NCBI RefSeq assembly: GCF_001717585.1
Contig: NZ_CP017042.1
Span: forward strand, 1,704,501-1,768,500
DNA length: 64,000 bases
Origin: Selenomonas sp. oral taxon 920
GTDB taxonomy: Bacteria > Bacillota > Negativicutes > Selenomonadales > Selenomonadaceae
Direction of reading: 5' to 3'
Under the pieces are notes generated by a model, which saw only the letters and a list, made by a program, of their open reading frames with translations, did not search any database and was not told where the DNA came from. Positions 54,442 through 62,501 of the stretch are shown here, piece by piece. Each line of letters starts with the position of its first letter. Within the stretch, counting starts at the first letter, position 1. The position numbers and the translations under genes are program-made.

Positions 54442-56022
54442 TTACTCCTCCTCCGAAAGCCACGTCTTAACGAGGAGTGCGACCTCTTCGGGCTTGCTGT
54501 CGATGAGCGCGAGCAGCGCAAGTTTCTGGTTCATCTGCTGCTGCTCCTCCTCGGAGAGATCTTCTTCCTCGACCTCGCCTGCCGCGATTGCTGCGGCACG
54601 CTCCTCTGCAATGCGCTCCTCTTCGAGACGCCGTGCCTCTTCGGCTGCTTCGCGCTCGAGGCGTTTCTTGCGGCGGTACATAAGGATACCTGCGACAATG
54701 AGAGCGATGATGAGCAGGGCAAGTCCGACCTGCGTATAGAAGATGCGATCCTGACGATCCTTCTCCGCCTGCTCCTCTGCGGCACGGCGCTCTGCAGCCT
54801 CCGTGCTGAACGGCAGGGGTTCAACGGAAATCGTATCGCCGCGCTGCGGGTTGATGCCCGCCGCGCTGCTCACCGTACGCAGGATGCTCTCCTGCTGCGG
54901 CTGCGTCACATCGTCATTGACGAGAACGGCGACCGTCAGGCGGCGGATCGACCCCGGAGAGGCGATGACGTGCTGACGTTCCTCGTTGATCTCGTAGTTC
55001 TTTGTGGATTCCTTTTTCTCATACTCGGCATTCGCGTTTGTTTCCTGCTCCACGTAGCCCGGCACGTTGCTCTGTACGCCTGCAGGGCCGCCCGGATTCG
55101 TAGAGCTGCCGACGTAGCTCTCCGAGATGTCCTGCTGGCTGCGAATGATGCCGGAATCATCGACAACCGGTGTAAATGTCTGACGGTCGGTCAGGCGGTC
55201 ATCAAAGTCGAGCTCCACGCTGACGCGTGCAAATGCGCGCCCCTCACCGAGCGTCTGATCGAGCAGGGATTGTACCTTCTTCTCGATGTTGTCCTGCACC
55301 TTGCGCGTCATATCGAGCTGCGTAAGCGTCTTGACGCCGAGGGAGTTCTCATCCTGATCGTCGGGATCGTTGAGGATCTTTCCCGTATCGTCGACAATCG
55401 TGATGTTCTCGGGAGTCAACCCCTTGACGCTGTGCGCCGCAAGGTTGACAATGCCCTTGATCTCCTTCTTCGTCAGCTCCGCATGCGGATTCAGCCGCAG
55501 CATGATGGATGCTGTTGCCGGCTTCTCCTCTTTCTTATAGAGGCTGTCCTCAGGCAGCACAATGTGAACGCGTGCCTTCTCGACGGCCTCGAGCTGTTCG
55601 ATCGTACGCGTCAGTTCGCCCTGCAGGGCCTGCAGGTAGTTGACGCGGTTCTGGAATTCGGTGACACCGAGCTTGCTGTCATCGAAGATCTCAAAGCCCT
55701 TGTTTCCGCGCGGCAGCCCCTGTGTCGCGAGGTTGAGACGTGCCTCGTGGACATTCGCCGTCGGTACGAGGATTGTTGTACCCGTCTTGTTTTCCTGTAC
55801 CTCATAGGCAATCTTCGACTCGCGCAGCTGGTTTGCGACCTCGCCTGCGTCCTTGGTCTCCATATCGGTAAACAGCGGCACCATATCAGGCTTGCTGCCA
55901 TACCAAAAACTCAGACCAAAAATGAGGACGAGAATCGCGAGTGCTGAACCGAGCATGATGTAGCGCTGGCGCTTGTCAAAGCGTTTCCACAAGGCAAGAC
56001 CGCGCTCTTTCCACTCTCCCAT
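54442..56022 (-). CDS. fliF: Flagellar MS-ring protein FliF
   Basis: A 526-residue membrane protein that forms the MS ring. TM1 lies at about 26-46, the ring-building modules (residues 50-230 with L-R-E-S-K-I-A-Y near 70, and 230-420) lie between the helices, TM2 at about 437-456, and the charged C-terminal tail binds FliG. Length and order are normal for the family. An acidic/Gln-rich stretch (E-E-E-Q-Q-Q) precedes the FliG-binding end. Confidence 0.96.
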   Translation of the reverse strand: MGEWKERGLALWKRFDKRQRYIMLGSALAILVLIFGLSFWYGSKPDMVPLFTDMETKDAGEVANQLRESKIAYEVQENKTGTTILVPTANVHEARLNLATQGLPRGNKGFEIFDDSKLGVTEFQNRVNYLQALQGELTRTIEQLEAVEKARVHIVLPEDSLYKKEEKPATASIMLRLNPHAELTKKEIKGIVNLAAHSVKGLTPENITIVDDTGKILNDPDDQDENSLGVKTLTQLDMTRKVQDNIEKKVQSLLDQTLGEGRAFARVSVELDFDDRLTDRQTFTPVVDDSGIIRSQQDISESYVGSSTNPGGPAGVQSNVPGYVEQETNANAEYEKKESTKNYEINEERQHVIASPGSIRRLTVAVLVNDDVTQPQQESILRTVSSAAGINPQRGDTISVEPLPFSTEAAERRAAEEQAEKDRQDRIFYTQVGLALLIIALIVAGILMYRRKKRLEREAAEEARRLEEERIAEERAAAIAAGEVEEEDLSEEEQQQMNQKLALLALIDSKPEEVALLVKTWLSEEE

Positions 56023-56094
56023 AATCTCTTTCCCTTCAAGTCATCACGGTTATGCAACGCCGCTCATGCGGCGTGCGAAAACGGCAGGCAATCC

Positions 56095-56403
56095 TTATAC
56101 CTGCATCCGCATGATTTCCTGATAGGCAGACATGGCTCGATTGCGCAGCTGCAGTGTCAGCTGCAGTGCGATCTCCGCCTTCTGCCCGGCTACGATGACT
56201 TGAGAGACGTCCGAGATTTCGCCTGCAGCAAGCAGTTTGTTCTGCTCATCCGATGCAAGCTGAAGCTTGTTCACCTCGGAGAGGGCATCCTTCAGGTAGG
56301 TGCCAAAGCTCTTCGGCGGCTCTTTCTCGATGGTCTCGCCCAGATGACTGGTGGCGCGCATCGTAACGGGGGTCATTTGCAGTGCTTGTACTTCCATATA
56401 CAT
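56095..56403 (-). CDS. fliE: Flagellar hook-basal body protein FliE
   Basis: A 102-residue rod adaptor between the MS ring and the proximal rod. The S-F-G-T-Y-L-K-D-A-L segment and the C-terminal Q-L-T-L-Q-L-R-N-R-A-M-S-A-Y-Q-E-I-M motif identify it. Either the ATG at 56403 or the one at 56397 could be used; both follow AAGGGAG. Confidence 0.93.
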   Translation of the reverse strand: MYMEVQALQMTPVTMRATSHLGETIEKEPPKSFGTYLKDALSEVNKLQLASDEQNKLLAAGEISDVSQVIVAGQKAEIALQLTLQLRNRAMSAYQEIMRMQV

Positions 56404-56431
56404 TGATCTCCCTTACTGCCGTGCACAGAAA

Positions 56432-56887
56432 TTAGCTGCCGCTGCCAATGCGAAGCGCTGCGGTCACCATGGATTTTGCCGCACTGATCGTCGTCGTATT
56501 CGCTTCGTAGGCACGGGAAGCCGAGATCATGTCAACCATCTCTGCGACGATGTTGACATTCGGCCGCTCCACATAGCCTTCTGCATTTGCATCCGGGTGT
56601 CCCGGCTCATAGACGAGAGGCCCCTGCGTGCGATCCTCCTGAATGGAGAGGGCGCGTACGCCATCGCCCGGACGCAGGCGGTTCGAGGCACGCGCAAGGA
56701 ACGACTCAAAGCCGATGCCGGCGCCCTTTTCACGCGGCTGAAAGACCACATAGCGGCGGTGATATGCTCCTCCGCCCTGTGCGCGTGTGGTATTTGCGTT
56801 TGCGATATTATTGGAGATCACGTCCATGCGCAGGCGCTCTGCCGTGAGTCCGGAAGCCGCTGCGTCAATTCCCAAAAACATTCCCAT
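56432..56887 (-). CDS. flgC: Flagellar basal-body rod protein FlgC
   Basis: A 151-residue proximal-rod protein. The N-terminus has the rod/hook signature A-S-G-L-T-A-E-R-L-R-M-D-V-I-S-N-N-I-A-N-A-N-T-T. The C-terminal helix includes E-M-V-D-M-I-S-A-S-R-A-Y-E-A-N. It lies 14 bases after flgB and 28 bases before fliE. Confidence 0.95.
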   Translation of the reverse strand: MGMFLGIDAAASGLTAERLRMDVISNNIANANTTRAQGGGAYHRRYVVFQPREKGAGIGFESFLARASNRLRPGDGVRALSIQEDRTQGPLVYEPGHPDANAEGYVERPNVNIVAEMVDMISASRAYEANTTTISAAKSMVTAALRIGSGS

Positions 56888-56901
56888 ATCGTGCCCCCCT
56901 A

Positions 56902-57321
56902 TCAGCTCTGACCGCTATTGATGACACTCTTCAGCTTGCTGATGTGCCCTCCGAGCGCCGTGGCGACTGCGCTGTAATACAGTTGGTTCTTCGAGACCTC
57001 CGCCATCTCCACGTCAATGTCGACGTTGTTCCCATCCAGACGCATATTCGTCCGATCGTCCTGTTCAATCACAGCACGTGCCTTTCCGTGAAAGGGAATG
57101 GGGAAATGCCGGTCATGCGTACGCACAACCTTCATCAAAGGGTCGTTTCCCAGTCCCAATTCCTGTTTCAGCAAGTCCTCGAAGCGGACGTGGCTCCGCT
57201 TGAAGTACGGTGTGTTCACGTTGGCAATGTTGTTGCTGAGCACCTCATGCCGAAGTGCAGCCGCTGCCATTGCACGGCTGCCAATGTCAATCGTCGAGGT
57301 GTTTACCAGCTGCTCAAGCAT
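56902..57321 (-). CDS. flgB: Flagellar basal-body rod protein FlgB
   Basis: A 139-residue proximal-rod protein with the N-terminal L-S-N-N-I-A-N-V-N-T-P-Y-F-K-R signature and V-D-I-D-V-E-M-A-E-V-S-K-N in the C-terminal half. It heads the run flgB-flgC-fliE-fliF-fliG-fliH-fliI-fliJ. The 172-base spacer upstream is AT-rich and holds only a weak promoter candidate (TAGAAT near 57430). Confidence 0.95.
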   Translation of the reverse strand: MLEQLVNTSTIDIGSRAMAAAALRHEVLSNNIANVNTPYFKRSHVRFEDLLKQELGLGNDPLMKVVRTHDRHFPIPFHGKARAVIEQDDRTNMRLDGNNVDIDVEMAEVSKNQLYYSAVATALGGHISKLKSVINSGQS

Positions 57322-57493
57322 GAAAAGTCACATTCCTTTCCCCGTATTTTATGCGCACAGGAAAAAACTGCACACAAAACAGATATATATTAGTTCTACA
57401 TCCCCCAAAAAAATCCTTTTCATTCTAACATTTTTCATAAAAAAAATGAAGTATAGATTTTGGAATCGGTGCAAATTTTTAAAGGAAAGCTAA

Positions 57494-58345
57494 TTAAGCG
57501 CGTGCCGATACAGCTTTATCGACGTGCAGACTCTTGACGAGAATGTCAATTTCGTGCACAACCATGCCCGTGATTCGCTCAATCTCCTTTTGCAGTTCAA
57601 GCCGCAGCGCTGCCATCGCCTCCGCAATCGCATGACCATAGGCGAAGACGATCTCTATCGAGACCACGATGCCCAGATCGTCATCCCCGTTCACGATATG
57701 CCTCACATGGGTTGCACCGACGCGGTACACTTCCTGCAGTTTCTCCGCGACAATATGCACAATACTCTTGATGACCGAGTCGTCGATGATGAGTTTGCCG
57801 TAGTAACTGAACACGGGGCGTACAATGGAACGCTCCCCAAGGCGCCGACGCTTGGACGAGGACGTTTTGAAGAAGCTTTTGATGGGATCGATCAGATAGC
57901 CGGAAAAATGCGGTTTAAGCTCAATACTCGGCACAGGAATGATGTGTTCCCCTTTTTTGAGCCGATGGTACTGCGCCAGCTCCATATCCTTCTTCGAGGC
58001 AATGTCTTCGATGCGGATGATCTTGCTCACGGGGCCAATTTTGAGTGCCTTGGCGATCTTCTGAACCATATTCTCCGAGGTGCCGAGGATGAGGATGCGG
58101 CGCGGGAGGGATTCGGCGATCGCCCTGCGTACATCGGAGGCATGTCCCGGCAAAACGAAGATTGCACGGCGCACCGCCATGATCCGATTCTTCTCTTTTT
58201 TTGCCGAATACCCTCCGATCACCTTTCCGTCCTTAATCAAAATCCCGTCGTCGATGATGGCATCTGCACCATTTTTTTGAGCAACCCATAGGGCGCGGTG
58301 GCTTTTGCCGGTACCGCTTGGACCGACAAGGGCGATAACGTCCAT
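57494..58345 (-). CDS. P-loop ATPase fused to an Asp23/Gls24-like domain
   Basis: A 283-residue protein. The N-terminal half is a small P-loop NTPase with G-P-S-G-T-G-K-S at residues 8-15 and an I-I-D-D-G acidic pair near 31-36. The C-terminal third (about 185-275) resembles the Asp23/Gls24 envelope-stress domain, with I-V-H-I-V-A-E-K-L-Q-E-V-Y-R-V-G, alternating V/I strands, and I-T-G-M-V-V-H-E-I-D-I-L-V. A basic stretch K-R-R-R lies between them. Family members of this fusion exist in anaerobic Firmicutes but I know of no function. It lies between the phosphoesterase genes and the flagellar operon. Confidence 0.7.
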   Translation of the reverse strand: MDVIALVGPSGTGKSHRALWVAQKNGADAIIDDGILIKDGKVIGGYSAKKEKNRIMAVRRAIFVLPGHASDVRRAIAESLPRRILILGTSENMVQKIAKALKIGPVSKIIRIEDIASKKDMELAQYHRLKKGEHIIPVPSIELKPHFSGYLIDPIKSFFKTSSSKRRRLGERSIVRPVFSYYGKLIIDDSVIKSIVHIVAEKLQEVYRVGATHVRHIVNGDDDLGIVVSIEIVFAYGHAIAEAMAALRLELQKEIERITGMVVHEIDILVKSLHVDKAVSARA

Positions 58346-58379
58346 TGTGTTTCTCCTCTCATCTCACCGTTCTCCCGCG

Positions 58380-59210
58380 CTATGCCATAGCCTGTGACGG
58401 GCGGTAAAAATTCTCCGCATAGATGTCCTCGATGGTGAACTGTCCGATTGCATCCGGCTGCCGTCCCGCAAAGCCACGGTAATCCGAACCGCCCGAGACA
58501 AGAAGCCCGTGCTGCTGCGCAAGGCCCAGATAGTGCTGCGTATCCGCAAGGTCATAGGTCGGGTAAAACGCTTCGATTCCCCCGATTCCCTGCGCGATGA
58601 GGTGAGCCACCGTCGCCTCATCATCGAGTTCCTTTGGATTTGCGAGCACAGGAATCCCGCCTGCCCCTTTGATGAGCTCGATCACATCCTCGGGAACTAG
58701 CCGAAAATGCGGCACATAGGCAGGTTTTCCGCGCGTGAGCAGCTGATCGAAGCAGGCACGTATGGAGTCGAAGTACCCCTTCTTAACGAGGACGCGTGCC
58801 ACATGGGATCGCCCCACCGCCTTGCACATCCCCTCGTCCGTCAGCACCTCGGTTTCGCCGATCTCATAGCCGAGCTTCTGCAGGAGTTCGACGATCTCCG
58901 TAAAGCGAGCCCAGCGCGCTTCGCTGATCTCCTCGAGTTTTTCCTGAAGGCCGGCATCGTAGATATCAATATTGTAGCCCAGAATATGCACTTCGTGCTG
59001 CGCATCGCCCGCCGTGAAGCCGACACCAGGGATGATGCGCAGGCTGCCGGAGGCATACCCGCTCTCATAGAGTGCCGTAACCCCCTCTACGCTGTCGTGA
59101 TCTGTGATGGCAATGTAGCGCAGCCCTGCAGCCTTTGCGGCTTCCACGATCTCCTCCGGGGTATCCTTCCCATCGGAAAAGGTCGAATGGATATGCAAAT
59201 CGCTTGGCAT
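58380..59210 (-). CDS. PHP-domain phosphoesterase (RNase AM/YciV-like)
   Basis: A 276-residue metal-dependent phosphoesterase. Metal-binding motifs of the PHP superfamily are D-L-H-I-H-S-T-F-S-D-G near residue 4, T-D-H-D-S near 37, and a C-terminal S-G-S-D-Y-R-G-F near 240. Members such as E. coli YciV hydrolyse 3',5'-bisphosphonucleotides or trim RNA 5' ends. Its position next to ymdB and rny suggests a nucleic-acid or nucleotide role. The exact substrate is not decided by sequence. Confidence 0.88.
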   Translation of the reverse strand: MPSDLHIHSTFSDGKDTPEEIVEAAKAAGLRYIAITDHDSVEGVTALYESGYASGSLRIIPGVGFTAGDAQHEVHILGYNIDIYDAGLQEKLEEISEARWARFTEIVELLQKLGYEIGETEVLTDEGMCKAVGRSHVARVLVKKGYFDSIRACFDQLLTRGKPAYVPHFRLVPEDVIELIKGAGGIPVLANPKELDDEATVAHLIAQGIGGIEAFYPTYDLADTQHYLGLAQQHGLLVSGGSDYRGFAGRQPDAIGQFTIEDIYAENFYRPSQAMA

Positions 59211-59263
59211 AGAATTCTCCTTATTCAGGAAATCACGAATCCATCAATTTTGTCCGTAATTCC

Positions 59264-60046
59264 TTAATCTTCTTCGCGGAGCAGCACACGCTCAATCGCT
59301 GCGATTCTGCCTCCGTCCCTCTCGATGTCTACAATGACGGCAGCGTATTCCGCAGCGCCCTCTGCCATTTCAAACCGCACGGGCATCCCCGTCCGAAACT
59401 TTTGAATGACGAGATCTTTGCGCACGCCCAGAATTGAGTCCGACGCGCCGACCATGCCGAGATCTGTGATGTATGCCGTGCCGCCCGGCAGAATCTGCTC
59501 GTCCGCCGTCTGCACATGCGTGTGTGTCCCGACCACAATCGCCGCGCGTCCGTCCAGATAGTGCCCCATCGCGAGCTTCTCCGAGGTCGTCTCTGCGTGA
59601 AAGTCCAGTACGACGACATCGGCACTCGTGCCGATGTCTGCGAGAATTTCATCCGCCTTTTGAAAGGGGCAGTCCAACGCGGGCATGAAAGAGCGCCCTG
59701 AGAGGTTCAGCACAGCAATGTTTGCCGCCTTGAACGGGAAGATACAGTATCCCTGCCCAGGCGTCCCCTCCGGATAGTTCGCAGGACGTACGAGAAAGGG
59801 CTCATCGTCGATGAAGGAAAAGACATCCTTCTTGTCCCAGACGTGGTTGCCCGCCGTCACAATGTCGGCACCGCCGGCGTATAGTTCATCCAGTGCCTTG
59901 CGCGTGAAGCCCTTGCCGCCCGCAGCATTCTCTCCGTTGACAATGACGACATCGATCTTTTTCTCCGATCGAAGCCGCGGCGTGATCGTGCGAAAAGCCC
60001 GTCGGCCTGCGCGTCCGACAACGTCACCGACCATCATGATGCGCAC
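59264..60046 (-). CDS. ymdB: YmdB-family metallophosphoesterase
   Basis: A 260-residue calcineurin-like phosphodiesterase of the TIGR00282/YmdB type, known in Bacillus to affect biofilm and motility decisions. Metal ligands appear in M-V-G-D-V-V-G (Asp), V-N-G-E-N-A-A (Asn), A-G-N-H-V-W-D, D-F-H-A-E-T-T-S and V-G-T-H-T-H-V-Q-T. The GTG at 60046 follows GGGAGGG by 6 bases and yields the expected R-I-M-M-V-G-D start. The rny-ymdB neighbourhood is conserved in Firmicutes; here two genes lie between them. Confidence 0.9.
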   Translation of the reverse strand: MRIMMVGDVVGRAGRRAFRTITPRLRSEKKIDVVIVNGENAAGGKGFTRKALDELYAGGADIVTAGNHVWDKKDVFSFIDDEPFLVRPANYPEGTPGQGYCIFPFKAANIAVLNLSGRSFMPALDCPFQKADEILADIGTSADVVVLDFHAETTSEKLAMGHYLDGRAAIVVGTHTHVQTADEQILPGGTAYITDLGMVGASDSILGVRKDLVIQKFRTGMPVRFEMAEGAAEYAAVIVDIERDGGRIAAIERVLLREED

Positions 60047-60066
60047 GATACGCCCTCCCATCTTCC

Positions 60067-60621
60067 TCACCGATTGTAGACAATGACCTGATCGCGCTCG
60101 CGAATGCCGACCAAGCGGTCACGCAGCGGAATCTCACGTACCGCCATAAGCATGCGCTCGAGTGTCTCATGCTGCAGCATGCGGAACTCCGCATCCAAGG
60201 CCTCTGCACCGTGCGGATCGACGAGCAGTGCCTCGCCAAAGCGCTCCGTCAGGAGCTGAACCGTAAGGCTCAGCTCACGCTCCGAGAGCTCATCCATCCG
60301 ACGCGCGAGGTGAAGGATGGTAAGTTCATCGTGCTGCTCATAGGAAAAATCCATTGTGCTCGCCGCACTGCCCTCAATCACATGATAGGTCTCAATACTC
60401 TCGGCAAGAAATGCTGCAAACGCCGTAATCTCTTCCGAGGCAAACGGCGAACGAACGACGAAATCCATCGTCAGGAGCTCCTGATGGGGATCGTAGGAAA
60501 CGGTCTCAATTTCGGGAAAGCATACAAGCACCGAGGCGAGCAGCTGCACGCCGGGACGCGTCTGCTCACTCCTGGAACGGGACGGACGGTGTGGCGCGAG
60601 TCTGCGCAGAAAATCAAACAT
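60067..60621 (-). CDS. Conserved-looking hypothetical protein
   Basis: A 184-residue soluble protein with no signal peptide. An Arg-rich N-terminal segment is followed by an alpha/beta pattern (V-Q-L-L-A-S-V-L-V-C-F-P-E-I, S-Y-D-P-H-Q-E-L-L-T-M-D-F-V-V) and long acidic helices. I recognise no family. The ATG at 60621 has GAGGGA about 7 bases upstream. It lies 20 bases downstream of the GGDEF gene and 20 bases before ymdB, so it is almost surely part of that operon. Confidence 0.7.
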   Translation of the reverse strand: MFDFLRRLAPHRPSRSRSEQTRPGVQLLASVLVCFPEIETVSYDPHQELLTMDFVVRSPFASEEITAFAAFLAESIETYHVIEGSAASTMDFSYEQHDELTILHLARRMDELSERELSLTVQLLTERFGEALLVDPHGAEALDAEFRMLQHETLERMLMAVREIPLRDRLVGIRERDQVIVYNR

Positions 60622-60641
60622 AGCCGCATCCCTCATTCTTT

Positions 60642-62411
60642 CTACTCAACGCTGTCGACCCGTCCGAGGCCGAGCGCGTAAACAGCGTTGCGCCCCGTCT
60701 TCTTTGCCTGATAGAGTGCCTCATCCGCGTTCTTGAAGAGCTGAAGCTCGTTGTCCTTCTCCGGATCAAACGCTGCGACGCCGACACTCACCGTGATATT
60801 CTTCTCAAACGGCATCTCCGATGCCTCCACCGAGCGGCGGATGCGCTCACCAACCCTGCCCGCAACGGCGAGCGGTGCTCCCTGCAGTATGATGAAGAAC
60901 TCATCGCCGCCCCAACGGCAGCCCGCATCCGAGCCGCGGATCGTATGCGAGATCGCACCTGCAACCGTCAAGAGGACCTTGTCCCCCATATCGTGTCCGT
61001 AGGTATCATTGACTCCCTTGAAGTGGTCAATGTCCATCAGGATGACCGAAAGGGGTGTCTTATGTTCCTGTGACTGCACCACGGCATCCTTCAGAAGGCG
61101 CTCCATCTCGCGGCGGTTCAGGAGGTTCGTCAGCGCGTCGCGGCTTGCGAGCTGCGTGAGGCGCTGATTTGCCGAGGACAGCTCTTCCTCCGAGACACGG
61201 ATGAAGTGTGACATGAACGCAAGCATCTTCCGATTGTAGGAGAGATGCGCCACGCGCTTCGTCTGAAGCTGGATATTTTTGACGTAGCCTGGGTCTTCCT
61301 TCATGCCCACAAGCAGAACATTGAGGTTTGCCGTGATGATATGCCCGCTCACACGCCGAACCTCGCCAAACATAAAAGAGGTCGCGGAGGGACATCCTGC
61401 ACAGGGTGACATCTCCGTCACAACGTCATCGCCAAGCAGGAGGTAATGTCCGATACACGCTGTCCCGAGAATTGCCTGCGGTGAGAACGCCGACATATCA
61501 CGTGCATTCTCCGCTGCCTTCGAGAGGATGCCGTAAGGATCGCCGTAGGCAAGGCGGACCTTTGTTCCCTCCTGCAGGGGCAGACCAAAGGTCAGTTCCC
61601 CCGTTCCTTCCTCAATTCTGAGCGGGACACGCGCCGATATGGAGCCATCCGCCTCCTCGAAACAGAGCGGAAAAAGAGCGGCATCTACGCCGAAGTTGCC
61701 GTCGTCCTTGATGCCGAAATAGCGCTCGTAGATCTTGAGCGGAACACCCCCATCGAGTTCTTTGACCGTGTGCCCTTCGACGCGGGTCGCAGTGATCTCA
61801 CGGCCGAGTGTGTTCCAGCCGAAATTACGGGTAACGAGAACCTCAAGCGTCTTCCCGCAGAAGGCAACAACGAGCATGCCGCGCGTGAGCACCACATCAT
61901 CCGCAACGAGATAGCCGCAGGTATTCATAGAGGGTGCATCGACAAACGAGCCGAATACTTGAATACGCTCATCCAAAGGTGAGAAACTCTCAAACAAGTC
62001 GTCGACCTGATCCATCAGGCCGACGACGAGGAACTCGACAGCCTTCGTATGCGGATGCGCAGCGACGAAGTTCTCGAACTGCTCCTTCGCCTCTGACATG
62101 TGTTCGCTGACAACAAAAAAATCTGCCCGCGATGCCTCAAACACCGTAAAGGTCAGCATAATGCCGTCCGTATCAAGGCGCAGATCAGCCATCTTTAGGG
62201 CGCAGGTATGCACCAGAATTCGTGCATCGGGAAAGTATTCCCGCACGGCATCCCGCATTCGAAGTGCCTTGTCCAGAGGCATCTCACAGGGTGCAGTGAT
62301 GGTGATGAGCAGAGACTCGATATGCGGAATCCGATCCAGTTTTTCCTTCGTCTGCTCCGCTTGGTGCTGGGCATCTGCGGTGCCGGAAACAATGTACGTC
62401 AGCTGCTGCAT
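60642..62411 (-). CDS. FIST sensor-diguanylate cyclase
   Basis: A 589-residue cytoplasmic protein. The N-terminal two thirds look like FIST and FIST-C ligand-sensing domains (about 1-370; G-L-M-D-Q-V, G-S-F-V-D-A-P, C-A-G-C-P-S-A). A short helical linker (about 385-420) then leads to a GGDEF domain with the intact active site G-G-D-E-F near residue 502. The inhibitory I-site R-G-S-D stands five residues before it, so activity and product feedback are both expected. FIST domains are thought to bind small molecules such as amino acids. AAGGAGGG precedes the ATG. It lies between rny and ymdB. Confidence 0.88.
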   Translation of the reverse strand: MQQLTYIVSGTADAQHQAEQTKEKLDRIPHIESLLITITAPCEMPLDKALRMRDAVREYFPDARILVHTCALKMADLRLDTDGIMLTFTVFEASRADFFVVSEHMSEAKEQFENFVAAHPHTKAVEFLVVGLMDQVDDLFESFSPLDERIQVFGSFVDAPSMNTCGYLVADDVVLTRGMLVVAFCGKTLEVLVTRNFGWNTLGREITATRVEGHTVKELDGGVPLKIYERYFGIKDDGNFGVDAALFPLCFEEADGSISARVPLRIEEGTGELTFGLPLQEGTKVRLAYGDPYGILSKAAENARDMSAFSPQAILGTACIGHYLLLGDDVVTEMSPCAGCPSATSFMFGEVRRVSGHIITANLNVLLVGMKEDPGYVKNIQLQTKRVAHLSYNRKMLAFMSHFIRVSEEELSSANQRLTQLASRDALTNLLNRREMERLLKDAVVQSQEHKTPLSVILMDIDHFKGVNDTYGHDMGDKVLLTVAGAISHTIRGSDAGCRWGGDEFFIILQGAPLAVAGRVGERIRRSVEASEMPFEKNITVSVGVAAFDPEKDNELQLFKNADEALYQAKKTGRNAVYALGLGRVDSVE

Positions 62412-62461
62412 ATGCCCTGGCCCTCCTTGCGAAATCCCTGCATCCTTCAGGGATTCCTAAA

Positions 62462-62484
62462 AATGAGGGAGCATGCCCCCTCTT
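62462..62484 (-). terminator. Terminator after rny
   Basis: GAGGGAGC (from 62464) pairs with GCCCCCTC (to 62482), with T5 following on the minus strand. A second short hairpin, AATCCCTG against CAGGGATT, lies at about 62431-62453 before the GGDEF gene. Confidence 0.65.
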
Positions 62485-62501
62485 CGATCCTTCAAAACAG
62501 C

